From Candidatus Epulonipiscium viviparus (GTDB lineage Bacteria > Bacillota > Clostridia > Lachnospirales > Cellulosilyticaceae), in assembly GCF_030708075.1 (NCBI RefSeq), contig NZ_CP117982.1, forward strand, positions 496,001 to 560,000: a stretch of 64,000 nt of DNA, given 5' to 3'. Of the stretch, positions 9,294-18,004 are shown piece after piece. Within the stretch, counting starts at the first letter, position 1, and each line of letters begins with the position of its first letter. The position numbers and the translations under genes were made by a program. The notes below the pieces were generated by a model. The model was not told where the DNA came from. It saw nothing but the letters and a program-made list of their open reading frames with translations, and searched no databases.

Positions 9294-9580
9294 CAAAGGC
9301 CAATGATATGTGGTTTCATATTAAAGCTGGGCCAGGGTCGCACGTGATTATGAAGGTGCCAAATGGGCAAGAATTGTCGGAAGAGGATTTGTATGAAGGA
9401 GCTCTCGTTGCAGCATATTTTAGTAGCGGAAAGCAATCTAACAACGTGCAAATTGATTATACAACACGTAAAAACGTAAAAAAGGTGCCGGGTGCAAAGC
9501 CAGGAATGGTGATCTATTATCATTTTAAGACACTGAGCGTAACGCCTACAGAAAAAGCAATAGCGCAACTAGAAGAGTAA
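9294..9580 (+). CDS. rqcH: NFACT/RqcH protein, 3' exon
   Basis: This is the remainder of the NFACT-R domain after the intron. It begins with the last two bases of an Ala codon and then reads KANDMWFHIKAGPGSHVI, the most conserved RNA-binding motif of RqcH, followed by GALVAAYFSSGKQSNNVQIDYT and the usual basic KNVKKVPGAKPG segment. There is no ribosome binding site of its own at the junction; the GTG at 9260 lies inside the intron and would give an artefactual start. A strong hairpin terminator follows four bases after the stop. Confidence 0.88.
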
Positions 9581-9583
9581 AGT

Positions 9584-9625
9584 AAAAAGACCTTGCAGAA
9601 GTATAGTATACTGCAGGGCCTTTTT
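9584..9625 (+). terminator. Bidirectional terminator
   Basis: The stem pairs AAAAAGACCTTGCAG with CTGCAGGGCCTTTTT around a 12-nt loop, with A and T runs on the two sides. It serves the convergent rqcH operon and the GntP permease gene. Confidence 0.8.
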
Positions 9626-9630
9626 GTGTT

Positions 9631-10989
9631 TTAGAGAAAAAGTTTTGATAAAAGCAATACCATAGCCAAAGTGGTAACACCCATAACAGCCGTGACGCCG
9701 GTTTGGCACTTGTACGCTGCTTTAGTATCCATATTTGAAAATTGTGAAACAACCCAAAAAAACGAATCGTTGGCATGAGAGACAGTCATGGATCCGGCCC
9801 CAATTGCCATAATAACAAGTACGCGTCCAAGATCGCTTCCAAAACCGAGTGATTCGATCATAGGAGCGATCATGGCGGAAGTGGTGATCATCGCAACTGT
9901 GGAAGAGCCCATTGCGGTTTTGAGGAGGGCAGCAATGAGGAATGGAAGAACAGCTCCAATGCCCAAGCCAAGAACGAGCTCTCCAACTACATCTGCTATT
10001 GGCAACTTTTGAAGTACGGCACCTAATGCTCCGCCAGCACCGGTAATGGCAAGAATACTAGCAGAGTTGGTTATACCATCAGAAAGCCAGGTGAGAGTCT
10101 CTTTTTTGGAAGATTTAGGAATTAAGGTCATGGCAACAAATACACCAATTATTAACGCAATGACAGGATCTCCGAAAAATGTTAAGACAGATTTGATAAA
10201 CTCACCAATAGATGATTTAAGCAAAAAGTTTGAAATGATAGGGAAGTTGACAACCGATTGTATGGCAATCAAAACTATAGGCACCAAAATCGGTGCGAAA
10301 CTATGTAGCGCAGAAGGCAATTTCCCATACTTGTCAAGTAATTCAGAAACGGTAGTATCAGAGTTGGCAGGAATATGAACTCGGCGACCAACTAGCATAG
10401 CATATAGAATTGCAATAAGCGTAACAGGAATAGAAATAACTAATCCGATTAGAATAGTTAGACCTAAGTTTGCGTTTAGCGTTCCGGCCATTGCAATAGG
10501 ACCCGGAGTTGGTGGCACAAGACAGTGAGTAGCATAGAGACCTCCAGATAATGCAGTTGCCATGACAGCGAGCGACATATTGTTACTATTGGCTAGAGCT
10601 TTTGCAATTGGAGTGAGAATGACAAAACCAGAATCACAAAACACGGGGATACCGGTAACGTAGCCAGTCATACCCATTGTGAGAACGCTTTTCTTTTCGC
10701 CAACAATGTTGAGAATGCTATTGGCCATGGTGAGGGCGGCACCAGTTTTTTCGAGAATAGTGCCAATCATAGTTCCGGCCAAAATTACGATACCGATGCT
10801 TGCGAGGATATTGCCGAATCCTGATTTTACTGTGGCTATAATGGTGGCTCCGTCTAATCCGGTAAAAAGCCCAACAAAGATAGCGGTAAGAATGAGTACC
10901 AAAAATGGATGTTGCTTGAATTTGACTATTGCGACAATCATAAGGATAATTGCAACAAAAATAATTGTTAATATGTATGGTCCTGTCAT
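9631..10989 (-). CDS. GntP-family permease (gluconate-type H+ symporter)
   Basis: This 452-residue polytopic membrane protein has about 12-14 hydrophobic segments and family signatures including HPFLVLILTAIFVGL, GFGNILASIGIVI, GTMIGTILEKTGAA and PPTPGPIA. GntP proteins import gluconate or related sugar acids with protons; the substrate cannot be fixed from sequence. The start at 10989 (MTGPYIL) is chosen because GGGAGG lies ~7 nt upstream. The gene stands alone with its own promoter at 11045-11073 and shares a terminator with rqcH. No gluconate kinase gene lies beside it. Confidence 0.9.
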   Translation of the reverse strand: MTGPYILTIIFVAIILMIVAIVKFKQHPFLVLILTAIFVGLFTGLDGATIIATVKSGFGNILASIGIVILAGTMIGTILEKTGAALTMANSILNIVGEKKSVLTMGMTGYVTGIPVFCDSGFVILTPIAKALANSNNMSLAVMATALSGGLYATHCLVPPTPGPIAMAGTLNANLGLTILIGLVISIPVTLIAILYAMLVGRRVHIPANSDTTVSELLDKYGKLPSALHSFAPILVPIVLIAIQSVVNFPIISNFLLKSSIGEFIKSVLTFFGDPVIALIIGVFVAMTLIPKSSKKETLTWLSDGITNSASILAITGAGGALGAVLQKLPIADVVGELVLGLGIGAVLPFLIAALLKTAMGSSTVAMITTSAMIAPMIESLGFGSDLGRVLVIMAIGAGSMTVSHANDSFFWVVSQFSNMDTKAAYKCQTGVTAVMGVTTLAMVLLLSKLFL

Positions 10990-11044
10990 ACAAATCCCTC
11001 CCTTTATATAGAATGAACACATAATTTAGTGCTAGGACGACTAT

Positions 11045-11073
11045 ATGATAGCATAAGGCAAAAGAAATGTAAA
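11045..11073 (-). promoter_or_regulatory. Promoter of the GntP permease
   Basis: On the minus strand, TTTACA (11068-11073) and TATCAT (11045-11050) are 17 bp apart, ~55 bp upstream of the start codon. Confidence 0.45.
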
Positions 11074-11084
11074 TATTTTACAAT

Positions 11085-11126
11085 AAAAAAATGACTTATC
11101 GCAACGAATAGCTGCAATAAGTCATT
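11085..11126 (-). terminator. Terminator after the 11131 Sel1 gene
   Basis: AATGACTTAT (11090-11099) and ATAAGTCATT (11117-11126) form a perfect 10-bp stem, followed on the minus strand by a run of seven T. Confidence 0.85.
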
Positions 11127-11130
11127 GAGA

Positions 11131-11538
11131 TTAGTTTAAATCGTATACGCCGATATCGAGTAATTTTTTGAGAGCTTCTTCGTCTGCTGCTTTACTAAAC
11201 CATTCGAAAGCTTTGTTGACATCTTTTTCGACACCACTTCCAGTCATATAGCAAACACCAAGATTAAGTTGAGCTCGTTGATTTCCATTGATTGCGGCAC
11301 GTTGAAACCAGTGTGCGGCCTGGATAAAATCTTTGGAAACACCTGTGCCATTCATATAGCAAACGCCAAGACTATATTGAGCATTAGAATTTTCTTGCTC
11401 TGCGGCCTTTGTATACCATAAAAATGCTTGAGTTACATCACGAGGTATATTTGTACCGTGATAAAAGCAATCACCAAGATAGTATTGAGCATGTGAGTCA
11501 CCTTTGCGAGCGGCTTTTTTATACTGTTGCATTGTCAT
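11131..11538 (-). CDS. Small Sel1-repeat protein
   Basis: This 135-residue protein consists of a short leader helix (MTMQQYKKAARKGD) and three Sel1 repeats (for example AQYSLGVCYMNGTGVSKD). The start at 11538 has GGAGA ~12 nt upstream; upstream in-frame starts have no site. It is the shortest of five Sel1 proteins in the window and the last of a run of three, ending at a strong terminator. A scaffold role is inferred from the fold only. Confidence 0.85.
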   Translation of the reverse strand: MTMQQYKKAARKGDSHAQYYLGDCFYHGTNIPRDVTQAFLWYTKAAEQENSNAQYSLGVCYMNGTGVSKDFIQAAHWFQRAAINGNQRAQLNLGVCYMTGSGVEKDVNKAFEWFSKAADEEALKKLLDIGVYDLN

Positions 11539-11634
11539 AAATGGTACATCTCCTTTTATAAGTCGTATTAGATTTATGAGATCATGGTATATATATATAT
11601 TCGACATCTAAAATATAACAATATATGTATTTTT

Positions 11635-12831
11635 TTAGATATATCTTGCAATTCTCATCCAGACATTATCCATATTAACGACAGCGCCTAATTTGAAAGA
11701 AGCCTCGACATGACCTTGTTTAGAAGCCTCTAAAAACCAATAATTTGCCGTATCAAAATTAATTTCGACACCTAAACCTTCTTCGAACAGTGTTCCCAAA
11801 TAAAATTGGGCTTTGGCAACTCCGGCAGTAGCGGCCTTAGTAAACCAGAATGCGGCTTGTTCAACATCTCTAATAACTCCGTTTCCATGAAGGTAGCATA
11901 AAGCTAAGTTGTTCTGAGCATCAGCATTGCCAAGTTGTGCAGCTTCGTAAAACCAATATGCTGCTTTTTCAAAATTGGGGTCGCTTCCTGTACTATTGAG
12001 ATAATGCAGACCTAGGTTGAGTTGTGCACTGCTATTACTTTGCTGAGCTGCTATTGTAAACCACTTGATTGCCGCAGATTGAGAAGCGGCATCGTCTTCT
12101 TTATAAGAATACATAACCCCCAAACTATTTTGAGCAAAGATATCTCCTTGTAGAGCAGCTTTTTTAAACCAAAAAATTGCCGTATCAAAATTTTGTTGAA
12201 CTCCTATACCATTTTCGTAGCAAAGGCCAAGATGATATTGAGCAGTTATTTCGCCTTGTGTCGCGGCTTTGTTAAACCAATACAATGCTAACTTATTATC
12301 TGGCAAGACGCCGACCCCAGCCATATAACATACTCCAAGATGCGCTTGAGCTTGGATGTTATTGTGAGTGGCAGATTTTATAAACCAAAATATAGCTTCA
12401 TTTAAATTTTGTTCAATACCTACGCCATTTTCGTAGCAAAGGCCAAGATGATATTGCGCATCGGTGTTGTTCTGTTGCGCGGCGGCCTGATACCAAAATG
12501 TGGCTTCTTCTAAATCTTGAGTAACACCCAATCCATTTGCATAGCAGGTTCCTAAATTAAATTGAGCAGGCGCATAATATTGTTTTACACCCTCCCAAAA
12601 CCAAAAAACAGCTTTTTGAGTATTTTTTTTGACGCCAGAACCATTTATATAGCACATAGCTAAGTCGACCTGAGCTTGAACATGACCTTGCTTAGCTGCT
12701 ATTTGAAACCAATAATGTGCTTTCTTTGTATTCTGAGTTATACCCATACCATAAAAATAGCATTGACCTACTTGATAGGTTGCTTCTATATCACCATTTT
12801 TGGCCGCCTGTTGATAATTTTCAAATTCCAT
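11635..12831 (-). CDS. Sel1-repeat protein, ten repeats
   Basis: The protein (398 residues) begins MEFENYQQAAKNGDI and is built of ten 36-residue Sel1 repeats, with a partial eleventh at the C-terminus. Repeat 7 is divergent, with an acidic insert (SYKEDDAAS). The start at 12831 is supported by AAAGGATGGAG directly upstream; the open frame extends to 12915, but that extension overlaps the preceding terminator. Many repeats share a Cys at the same position (GLCY/GVCY). No signal peptide is seen; it is probably a cytosolic solenoid. Confidence 0.87.
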   Translation of the reverse strand: MEFENYQQAAKNGDIEATYQVGQCYFYGMGITQNTKKAHYWFQIAAKQGHVQAQVDLAMCYINGSGVKKNTQKAVFWFWEGVKQYYAPAQFNLGTCYANGLGVTQDLEEATFWYQAAAQQNNTDAQYHLGLCYENGVGIEQNLNEAIFWFIKSATHNNIQAQAHLGVCYMAGVGVLPDNKLALYWFNKAATQGEITAQYHLGLCYENGIGVQQNFDTAIFWFKKAALQGDIFAQNSLGVMYSYKEDDAASQSAAIKWFTIAAQQSNSSAQLNLGLHYLNSTGSDPNFEKAAYWFYEAAQLGNADAQNNLALCYLHGNGVIRDVEQAAFWFTKAATAGVAKAQFYLGTLFEEGLGVEINFDTANYWFLEASKQGHVEASFKLGAVVNMDNVWMRIARYI

Positions 12832-12883
12832 ATCTCCATCCTTTCTGACAAGACTCGTCCTTTCAGTATATGAGAATGAACAA

Positions 12884-12910
12884 CAAAAAAGCACCCCCAA
12901 AGGATGCTTT
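12884..12910 (-). terminator. Terminator after the 12940 Sel1 gene
   Basis: On the minus strand, AAGCATCC and GGGTGCTT pair around a short loop and are followed by TTTTTT. Confidence 0.8.
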
Positions 12911-12939
12911 ATCACAAAAACATTACCTAAATATTACGG

Positions 12940-13974
12940 TTATAATTGTAGCAAATTCTCCAAAGCTATTTGTGCCAATATATTTCCTTGGTTTGCAGAT
13001 TTTTTATACCAATATGCAGCTTTATCTAAATTTTGATCTACTACTATACCTTGTTCATAAAATCTGCCTATATCAAACTGAGCCACGTCATATCCTTGTT
13101 GTGCAGATTTTTCGTACCAATAAAATGCTTGTTGCAGATCTATATCTTCGATATCTCCGTATTCATAACACATAGCAATACAATATTGAGCAATATCGTT
13201 GCCGTTAATCGCAGCTTGTTGATACCAAGAAAATGCTAGTTCCAGATCTTGCGCGACTCCAATTCCAAAATGATAGCATTGACCTAGGCAACATTGGGAT
13301 AGCGTGTTACCTTGCTTTGCGGATTGTTCATACCAATAGAATGCTTTTTCTACGTTTTTCGTAACACCTAAGCCTTGCTCGTAAAAATATCCTAGCTGAC
13401 CTTGTGCCATACTATCATTTTGTTTTGCAGATTTTCGAAACCAATAAACGGCTTTGGTAAAACTTTGAGGAACGCCTAATCCTAATTTATAATAATTTGC
13501 CAGGTTATGTTGTGCCTTGGCAAGTCCTTGAGAGGCAGCTTTTTTGGTCCAATAAACTGCTTTATCTAGATCTCTTGGAGTTCCTCGGCCGGATTCGTAG
13601 CAATAACCTAGATTACATTGTGCGATGGCAAAATCTTGTTGCGCGGCTTTGATATACCAATAGATAGCTTTAGTGTCATCGGATGTAACTCCGGAGCCCT
13701 CTTGATAGCATAAAGCAAGAGCTGTCTGGGCTTCAGGATGTCCTTGTAGTGCAGATTTTTCATACCAATAAAAAGCTAATTGAGGATCTCTTTCAATATT
13801 TTTTCCGATATCATAAAAAAGGCCTAATGCCAATTGAATTTCAGGGTCTTGTTCATCTATTTCAACGTCCCAATAAATTGTATTATTAGAATCTTCAGAA
13901 TCTGTGTTTTCTAGCTCCATTGGAACCTTAATACTATGTTGTGTAGTTGGTTGTTTAAGCTGTCTAAATTTCAT
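12940..13974 (-). CDS. Sel1-repeat protein, eight repeats
   Basis: This 344-residue protein has a ~45-residue acidic lead-in (DSEDSNNTIYWDVEIDEQDPE) and then eight 36-residue Sel1 repeats, for example AQGQLGYFYEQGLGVTKN. The start at 13974 is set by AGGAGG at 8-nt spacing; a TTG six bases upstream is unlikely. It ends at its own terminator, so it is expressed separately from the next two Sel1 genes. No catalytic motif or export signal is visible. Confidence 0.87.
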   Translation of the reverse strand: MKFRQLKQPTTQHSIKVPMELENTDSEDSNNTIYWDVEIDEQDPEIQLALGLFYDIGKNIERDPQLAFYWYEKSALQGHPEAQTALALCYQEGSGVTSDDTKAIYWYIKAAQQDFAIAQCNLGYCYESGRGTPRDLDKAVYWTKKAASQGLAKAQHNLANYYKLGLGVPQSFTKAVYWFRKSAKQNDSMAQGQLGYFYEQGLGVTKNVEKAFYWYEQSAKQGNTLSQCCLGQCYHFGIGVAQDLELAFSWYQQAAINGNDIAQYCIAMCYEYGDIEDIDLQQAFYWYEKSAQQGYDVAQFDIGRFYEQGIVVDQNLDKAAYWYKKSANQGNILAQIALENLLQL

Positions 13975-14076
13975 AAGCAAAACCTCCTAGGGTAGCCATT
14001 ACCAAATTATGTCTAAATATATGTCTTAGTATATATTTATGCGAAATAGATTAAAAAGGTGCGTAGATAAGTATAA

Positions 14077-15294
14077 CTATGCTTTGAAATTATAAATTGG
14101 CGTTATATATTTAATAATATCGACAGTTGGAGTTATATGGTCAATAATCGCGCTTTTGTCTTTGTATGCCATAGGAGATTCATCGATAGTTTTTTCGGTA
14201 ATAGAAGTGGAGTATACATCTTTTGTTTGTTCTATAAATTCATCGAGTTGAAATTTTTTAAAAGCGGTGGTGCGGCTATACAATCTTCCGGCACCATGAG
14301 GGGCAGAGTAGTTCCAATCTGGATTTCCCTTACCAACACAAATCAGGCTGCCATCGCGCATATTGAGGGGAATTAAGACTGTTTCTCCAAGCTGTGCAGA
14401 GATAGCACCTTTGCGTATGATATTATGATCTAGATCGATGTAGTTGTGAATAGTTTCGAAGTGTGTCGTATCTGATAGTGTCGTGGCGAAGTATTTTTCT
14501 AAGATGATGTTGGCAATGGTTTTGCGATTTAGAGTTGCATATTGCTGGCAAATTTGCATGTCATGTAGATACTGCTGTTTGTATTTGCCGGTTAGGTAGC
14601 AAAGACTTTTGGGAATGGCGGGCTCCATTAGAGTAAATTTTGTAGCCAAATCTTTGAGAGCAGTTTGAATTTCATGGCGACGTCCAGTGGATTTATATTC
14701 GGCAATCAAGTGGTCGCGAGCATCATAATACCTGTCTTTGCCAGATAATAATTCATATGCAAGATCTTGATAATATTGAGCAACTTGGGTGCCTAAATTT
14801 CTACTACCTGTATGAATAATTAGATACTTGGCATTGGAGTTATCTTTGGCAATTTCGATAAAATGGTTGCCGCCACCGAGGCTGCCTATACTGCGTTCGA
14901 TGCGTTTGGTTTCGTGTAAATTGCGATAGCAGAAGAGTTCTTGAAGCTTGGGGAATCTGGCCAATCTACCTTCGTGTATATTTTTGCCGGCAGGGACATG
15001 CTTGTGAATAAGGGAATCAATTTCAGCAAAGTCTATTTCTTCAGTACCTAGTTCAATAGTTAGCATTCCGCAGCCAATGTCGACACCAACTATATTTGGA
15101 ATGACCCAGTCGGTAACTTGAGCAGTAAATCCAATAACGCATCCAGCTCCCGCATGTACATCGGGCATTACTCGAATGTTACAATCTTGGGTGAAGGGTT
15201 GATCGCATAATAATTGTAATTGTTCTTGCGCTGAGTATTCGAGCTCGTTTGCATATACGAGAGCAATACTATTTGTACCAGTAATTTTAATCAT
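14077..15294 (-). CDS. rtcB: RtcB-family RNA ligase
   Basis: RtcB joins RNA 2',3'-cyclic phosphate (or 3'-phosphate) and 5'-OH ends using GTP and Mn2+. Metal and guanylate-binding motifs are visible: MPDVHAGAGCVIG (~residue 43), GVDIGCGM with the metal-binding Cys (~residue 74), GGGNHFIE (~140), HTGSRNLG and HGAGRLYSRT (~333), which holds the guanylylated histidine region. At 405 residues it is a compact form of the family. Neither archease nor rtcA is adjacent. It has its own promoter at 15329-15358. The function could be RNA repair or a tRNA-related role. Confidence 0.92.
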   Translation of the reverse strand: MIKITGTNSIALVYANELEYSAQEQLQLLCDQPFTQDCNIRVMPDVHAGAGCVIGFTAQVTDWVIPNIVGVDIGCGMLTIELGTEEIDFAEIDSLIHKHVPAGKNIHEGRLARFPKLQELFCYRNLHETKRIERSIGSLGGGNHFIEIAKDNSNAKYLIIHTGSRNLGTQVAQYYQDLAYELLSGKDRYYDARDHLIAEYKSTGRRHEIQTALKDLATKFTLMEPAIPKSLCYLTGKYKQQYLHDMQICQQYATLNRKTIANIILEKYFATTLSDTTHFETIHNYIDLDHNIIRKGAISAQLGETVLIPLNMRDGSLICVGKGNPDWNYSAPHGAGRLYSRTTAFKKFQLDEFIEQTKDVYSTSITEKTIDESPMAYKDKSAIIDHITPTVDIIKYITPIYNFKA

Positions 15295-15328
15295 AATCTA
15301 CCTTCTTTCAGTGATAGTAAAAATAACG

Positions 15329-15358
15329 ATTATATCATTGAAGATATTTAAGTGTCAA
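15329..15358 (-). promoter_or_regulatory. Promoter of rtcB
   Basis: On the minus strand, a perfect TTGACA (15353-15358) and a perfect TATAAT (15329-15334) are 18 bp apart, ~35 bp upstream of the start codon. Confidence 0.65.
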
Positions 15359-15403
15359 TTATTTAAACTTTAGTGTTATTTATAAAATGTGCAAAATAAT
15401 TTA

Positions 15404-15431
15404 TTTACAAATTTTGGCAATATGATATAAT
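15404..15431 (+). promoter_or_regulatory. Promoter of the GGDEF pair
   Basis: TTTACA (15404-15409) and a perfect TATAAT (15426-15431) are 16 bp apart, 36 bp upstream of the first GGDEF start codon. Confidence 0.6.
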
Positions 15432-15466
15432 AAGAAAGAGAGCTTGGAAAAGGAGAGTGAGTAGAT

Positions 15467-16720
15467 ATGGTCAGTGATGATGTAATAATAGGGGTGATAG
15501 CCCTAGTTTTGAATACAGCTTATAGTTATGTTTTATTGCATGTAGCCTCGAAGATGGTGGAGGATAAATCAACGTCATTTATAAAAAAGTTGATGTTTTC
15601 TATAGCAAACATGGTTTTATATTCGTTAGTATATGCGTTTAAAGTGCCTCATTATATATACTATATATTTGTGTTTACTGCGATTATGATGGAGCTATAT
15701 TCAATAGGTTTAACGGCCAAAGAAGGGGCATGTATAGCGTCACATGCGATAGTAAATATAAGTGCTATATTTTTGGCCTGTGTTAAGCTGATAACAGCTG
15801 CTTATGGAGTACCTGCAAATACAGTATTTACAAACATCGATATAAGATTGCAAATAGTTTCTGTGATGTATATACTGGCAATGTTAGTTGGGGTAATACT
15901 ATTTAGAAATTTGGGTGCCGAGAATTTGAAAAAAGTACTAAGTGCAAAGGGATATTCTGAAGCTTTGACCGTATTAGGAATCATTCTTACTTGTTATGTT
16001 GCAGTAGATGAGTATATCATAATTTTAGGATATAGCTACGAAGATCAAATTATAATGGTGTTGGCAACTGTGTTTTTGGTTATGTCACTATACTATCTAA
16101 TTTTATACTATACAATTAAAAGTCTAAATATCATTATATATAGAGAAAAAACTGAAGCGGCCAAAATATCATACACAAGGTTAGTGAGTAAGCATAATGG
16201 AATTATGAACAAAGTACTTAAAGATGAGTTAACAGATCTCTATAATAAAAAGTATGTTATTAATTATATATCTAAAATGTTAGCTGAGCCTGGTACAGAA
16301 AATACAAAGCAAGGAATAATATTTTTGGATATAAATGGTCTAAAATATGTTAATGATACTTTTGGACATAAAGCGGGAGATAAATTGATTCTTGATGTTA
16401 CATCGGCTGTTAGAAATAGTATTCGTGAGAAGCATCAAGATATTGCAGGTCGCATTGGCGGAGACGAAATTTTGATTTTTATTCCTAATATACATCAAGC
16501 GGGGTTAGACAAAATTGTGGAGAGAATTCGCAACAATATAAGACGTAAAAATGAAGCAGAAAAGGATTTTCTTGTTGCAGCTAGTATAGGAGCGATAATG
16601 GTAGACGGAGATATGGCAAAGCTAGGTCTTAATAATATTTTAGAAAAAGTAGATGTTTTGATGCGAATGGACAAAGAAAAGTTTTATAAAGAAATGGAGG
16701 AAAAAAATGGAAACTATTAA
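15467..16720 (+). CDS. Membrane GGDEF protein (probable diguanylate cyclase)
   Basis: This 417-residue protein has about six to seven hydrophobic segments in residues 1-215, a linker, and a C-terminal GGDEF domain. The domain shows DELTDLYNKKY, FLDINGLKYVNDTFGHKAGD and the active-site loop RIGGDEILIF (about residue 330). The last residue of the loop is Ile rather than Phe; the acidic residues needed for metal binding are kept, so c-di-GMP synthesis is likely but unproven. No RxxD inhibition site was seen in front of the loop. AGGAG lies upstream of the ATG. It overlaps the next GGDEF gene by 14 bp. Confidence 0.88.
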   Translation: MVSDDVIIGVIALVLNTAYSYVLLHVASKMVEDKSTSFIKKLMFSIANMVLYSLVYAFKVPHYIYYIFVFTAIMMELYSIGLTAKEGACIASHAIVNISAIFLACVKLITAAYGVPANTVFTNIDIRLQIVSVMYILAMLVGVILFRNLGAENLKKVLSAKGYSEALTVLGIILTCYVAVDEYIIILGYSYEDQIIMVLATVFLVMSLYYLILYYTIKSLNIIIYREKTEAAKISYTRLVSKHNGIMNKVLKDELTDLYNKKYVINYISKMLAEPGTENTKQGIIFLDINGLKYVNDTFGHKAGDKLILDVTSAVRNSIREKHQDIAGRIGGDEILIFIPNIHQAGLDKIVERIRNNIRRKNEAEKDFLVAASIGAIMVDGDMAKLGLNNILEKVDVLMRMDKEKFYKEMEEKNGNY

Positions 16721-17936
16721 TGCATTGATATTCTTTTTATTATTACTGCTTTATAATTACGCAATGTTTGCATATAATTCCTTTATATATATGCCACGAA
16801 TGGAGTTATGGAAGATTATATTTTTGACAAGTATAATTAACAGCTTATTGTTTATCATACCACAGGCAATACATATAGATAACATAGGACCTATGGTACT
16901 TTATGTAATATGTTATACAATACAATTTAATTATATTTATAAGAAAAACTTCCTATCGTGTCTATTTTTTTCTATGGCATTTATGTTGAATTTATATGGT
17001 ATAGGGCTAATGTCAGGAGGGGTAATATCATTAGTAGTACCTGGTAGTTTAGCAGTTCATCGTACAGATTCAGTATTGAGAATGATAACAACAATTTTTA
17101 GTTTGCTACCTGCTATACTTGAAATAGTAATAATAAGAGCTGTGATCAAGAAAGAGAAAATAGATAGATTTTTGTCGCACAGAAAAAGCGTACAGATGGC
17201 AGTTTTAATTATGGGTATTGTGTTTTTATATTCTCTAACAGTGATTAACGTAAACAATTATCAAATGATAGATGACATTAGAATTGCTGTATTAAATATT
17301 AAAGTAGGACTGATATGTATAACAGGATTTTTGATAGCAATAGGATATGGATATATTTTCGCGATAATGAATTTATATCAAAAGCAATTTGAAAATTATG
17401 CAACTTTGATACAGAAAGAGCAAGAGAGCATCCATGAGCTGTCTTTAACTGTTCAAAAAGACTCGTTTACGGGGTTATATTTACGTGATGTTGCTATAGA
17501 AAGAATGCAATTCTATAAAAAAAATAGCATGCAATTTTATACAATTTTTGTAGATATGGATGGTCTTAAAACTGTCAACGATATTTATGGACACAATGAG
17601 GGCGATTTTTATATACAACAAGTTGTAGAGATATTGAAGCGTAACTTTATCGGCACAATTGTATCAAGAATAGGAGGAGATGAGTTTTTGATTACGGGAA
17701 CCAGCTATGACTTGGATACACCTTTGCAAAATACGCTTATGCTTTATGAAGAAGTAAAAGCAATTAAAGTTAAAAACGATAAGCATTATAATACATCCAT
17801 TAGTTATGGACTGGTTAATATAGATGAAACTGCAAGATTTGATGTAGAAAATATTATTAAAATTGCAGATGAAAGAATGTATGAATTTAAGCAAGTAAAT
17901 AAAAAAGAGCGTAAAGTCAAAAAAATATATAAGTAA
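16707..17936 (+). CDS. Membrane GGDEF protein (probable diguanylate cyclase)
   Basis: This 409-residue protein has the same layout as its upstream neighbour: six to seven membrane segments in residues 1-220 and a GGDEF domain with DSFTGLYLRD, FVDMDGLKTVNDIYGHNEGD and a canonical loop RIGGDEFL (about residue 321). The start lies within the end of the previous gene, with GGAGG just ahead (ATGGAGGAAAAAAATGG), so the two are translationally coupled. The pair probably arose by duplication and may act together in response to a membrane signal; the ligand is unknown. No effector or phosphodiesterase gene is nearby. Confidence 0.88.
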   Translation: METINALIFFLLLLLYNYAMFAYNSFIYMPRMELWKIIFLTSIINSLLFIIPQAIHIDNIGPMVLYVICYTIQFNYIYKKNFLSCLFFSMAFMLNLYGIGLMSGGVISLVVPGSLAVHRTDSVLRMITTIFSLLPAILEIVIIRAVIKKEKIDRFLSHRKSVQMAVLIMGIVFLYSLTVINVNNYQMIDDIRIAVLNIKVGLICITGFLIAIGYGYIFAIMNLYQKQFENYATLIQKEQESIHELSLTVQKDSFTGLYLRDVAIERMQFYKKNSMQFYTIFVDMDGLKTVNDIYGHNEGDFYIQQVVEILKRNFIGTIVSRIGGDEFLITGTSYDLDTPLQNTLMLYEEVKAIKVKNDKHYNTSISYGLVNIDETARFDVENIIKIADERMYEFKQVNKKERKVKKIYK

Positions 17937-18004
17937 TGGCTAATTGCCGTATTTTTTTGTTAATTAACTTAAAGGCGCTCTATAGGTTGGCATATTGCTA
18001 ATGT

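Noticed and set aside
5140-9580. rqcH as a broken pseudogene or as two separate genes (ends at 6648 and start at 9260)
   Set aside because: The 6614-6648 and 9260-9293 codons belong to the intron; removing 6614-9293 restores a full-length conserved protein.
9260-9580. Independent small RNA-binding protein starting at GTG 9260
   Set aside because: The first eleven residues come from intron domain VI; the rest is the rqcH 3' exon.
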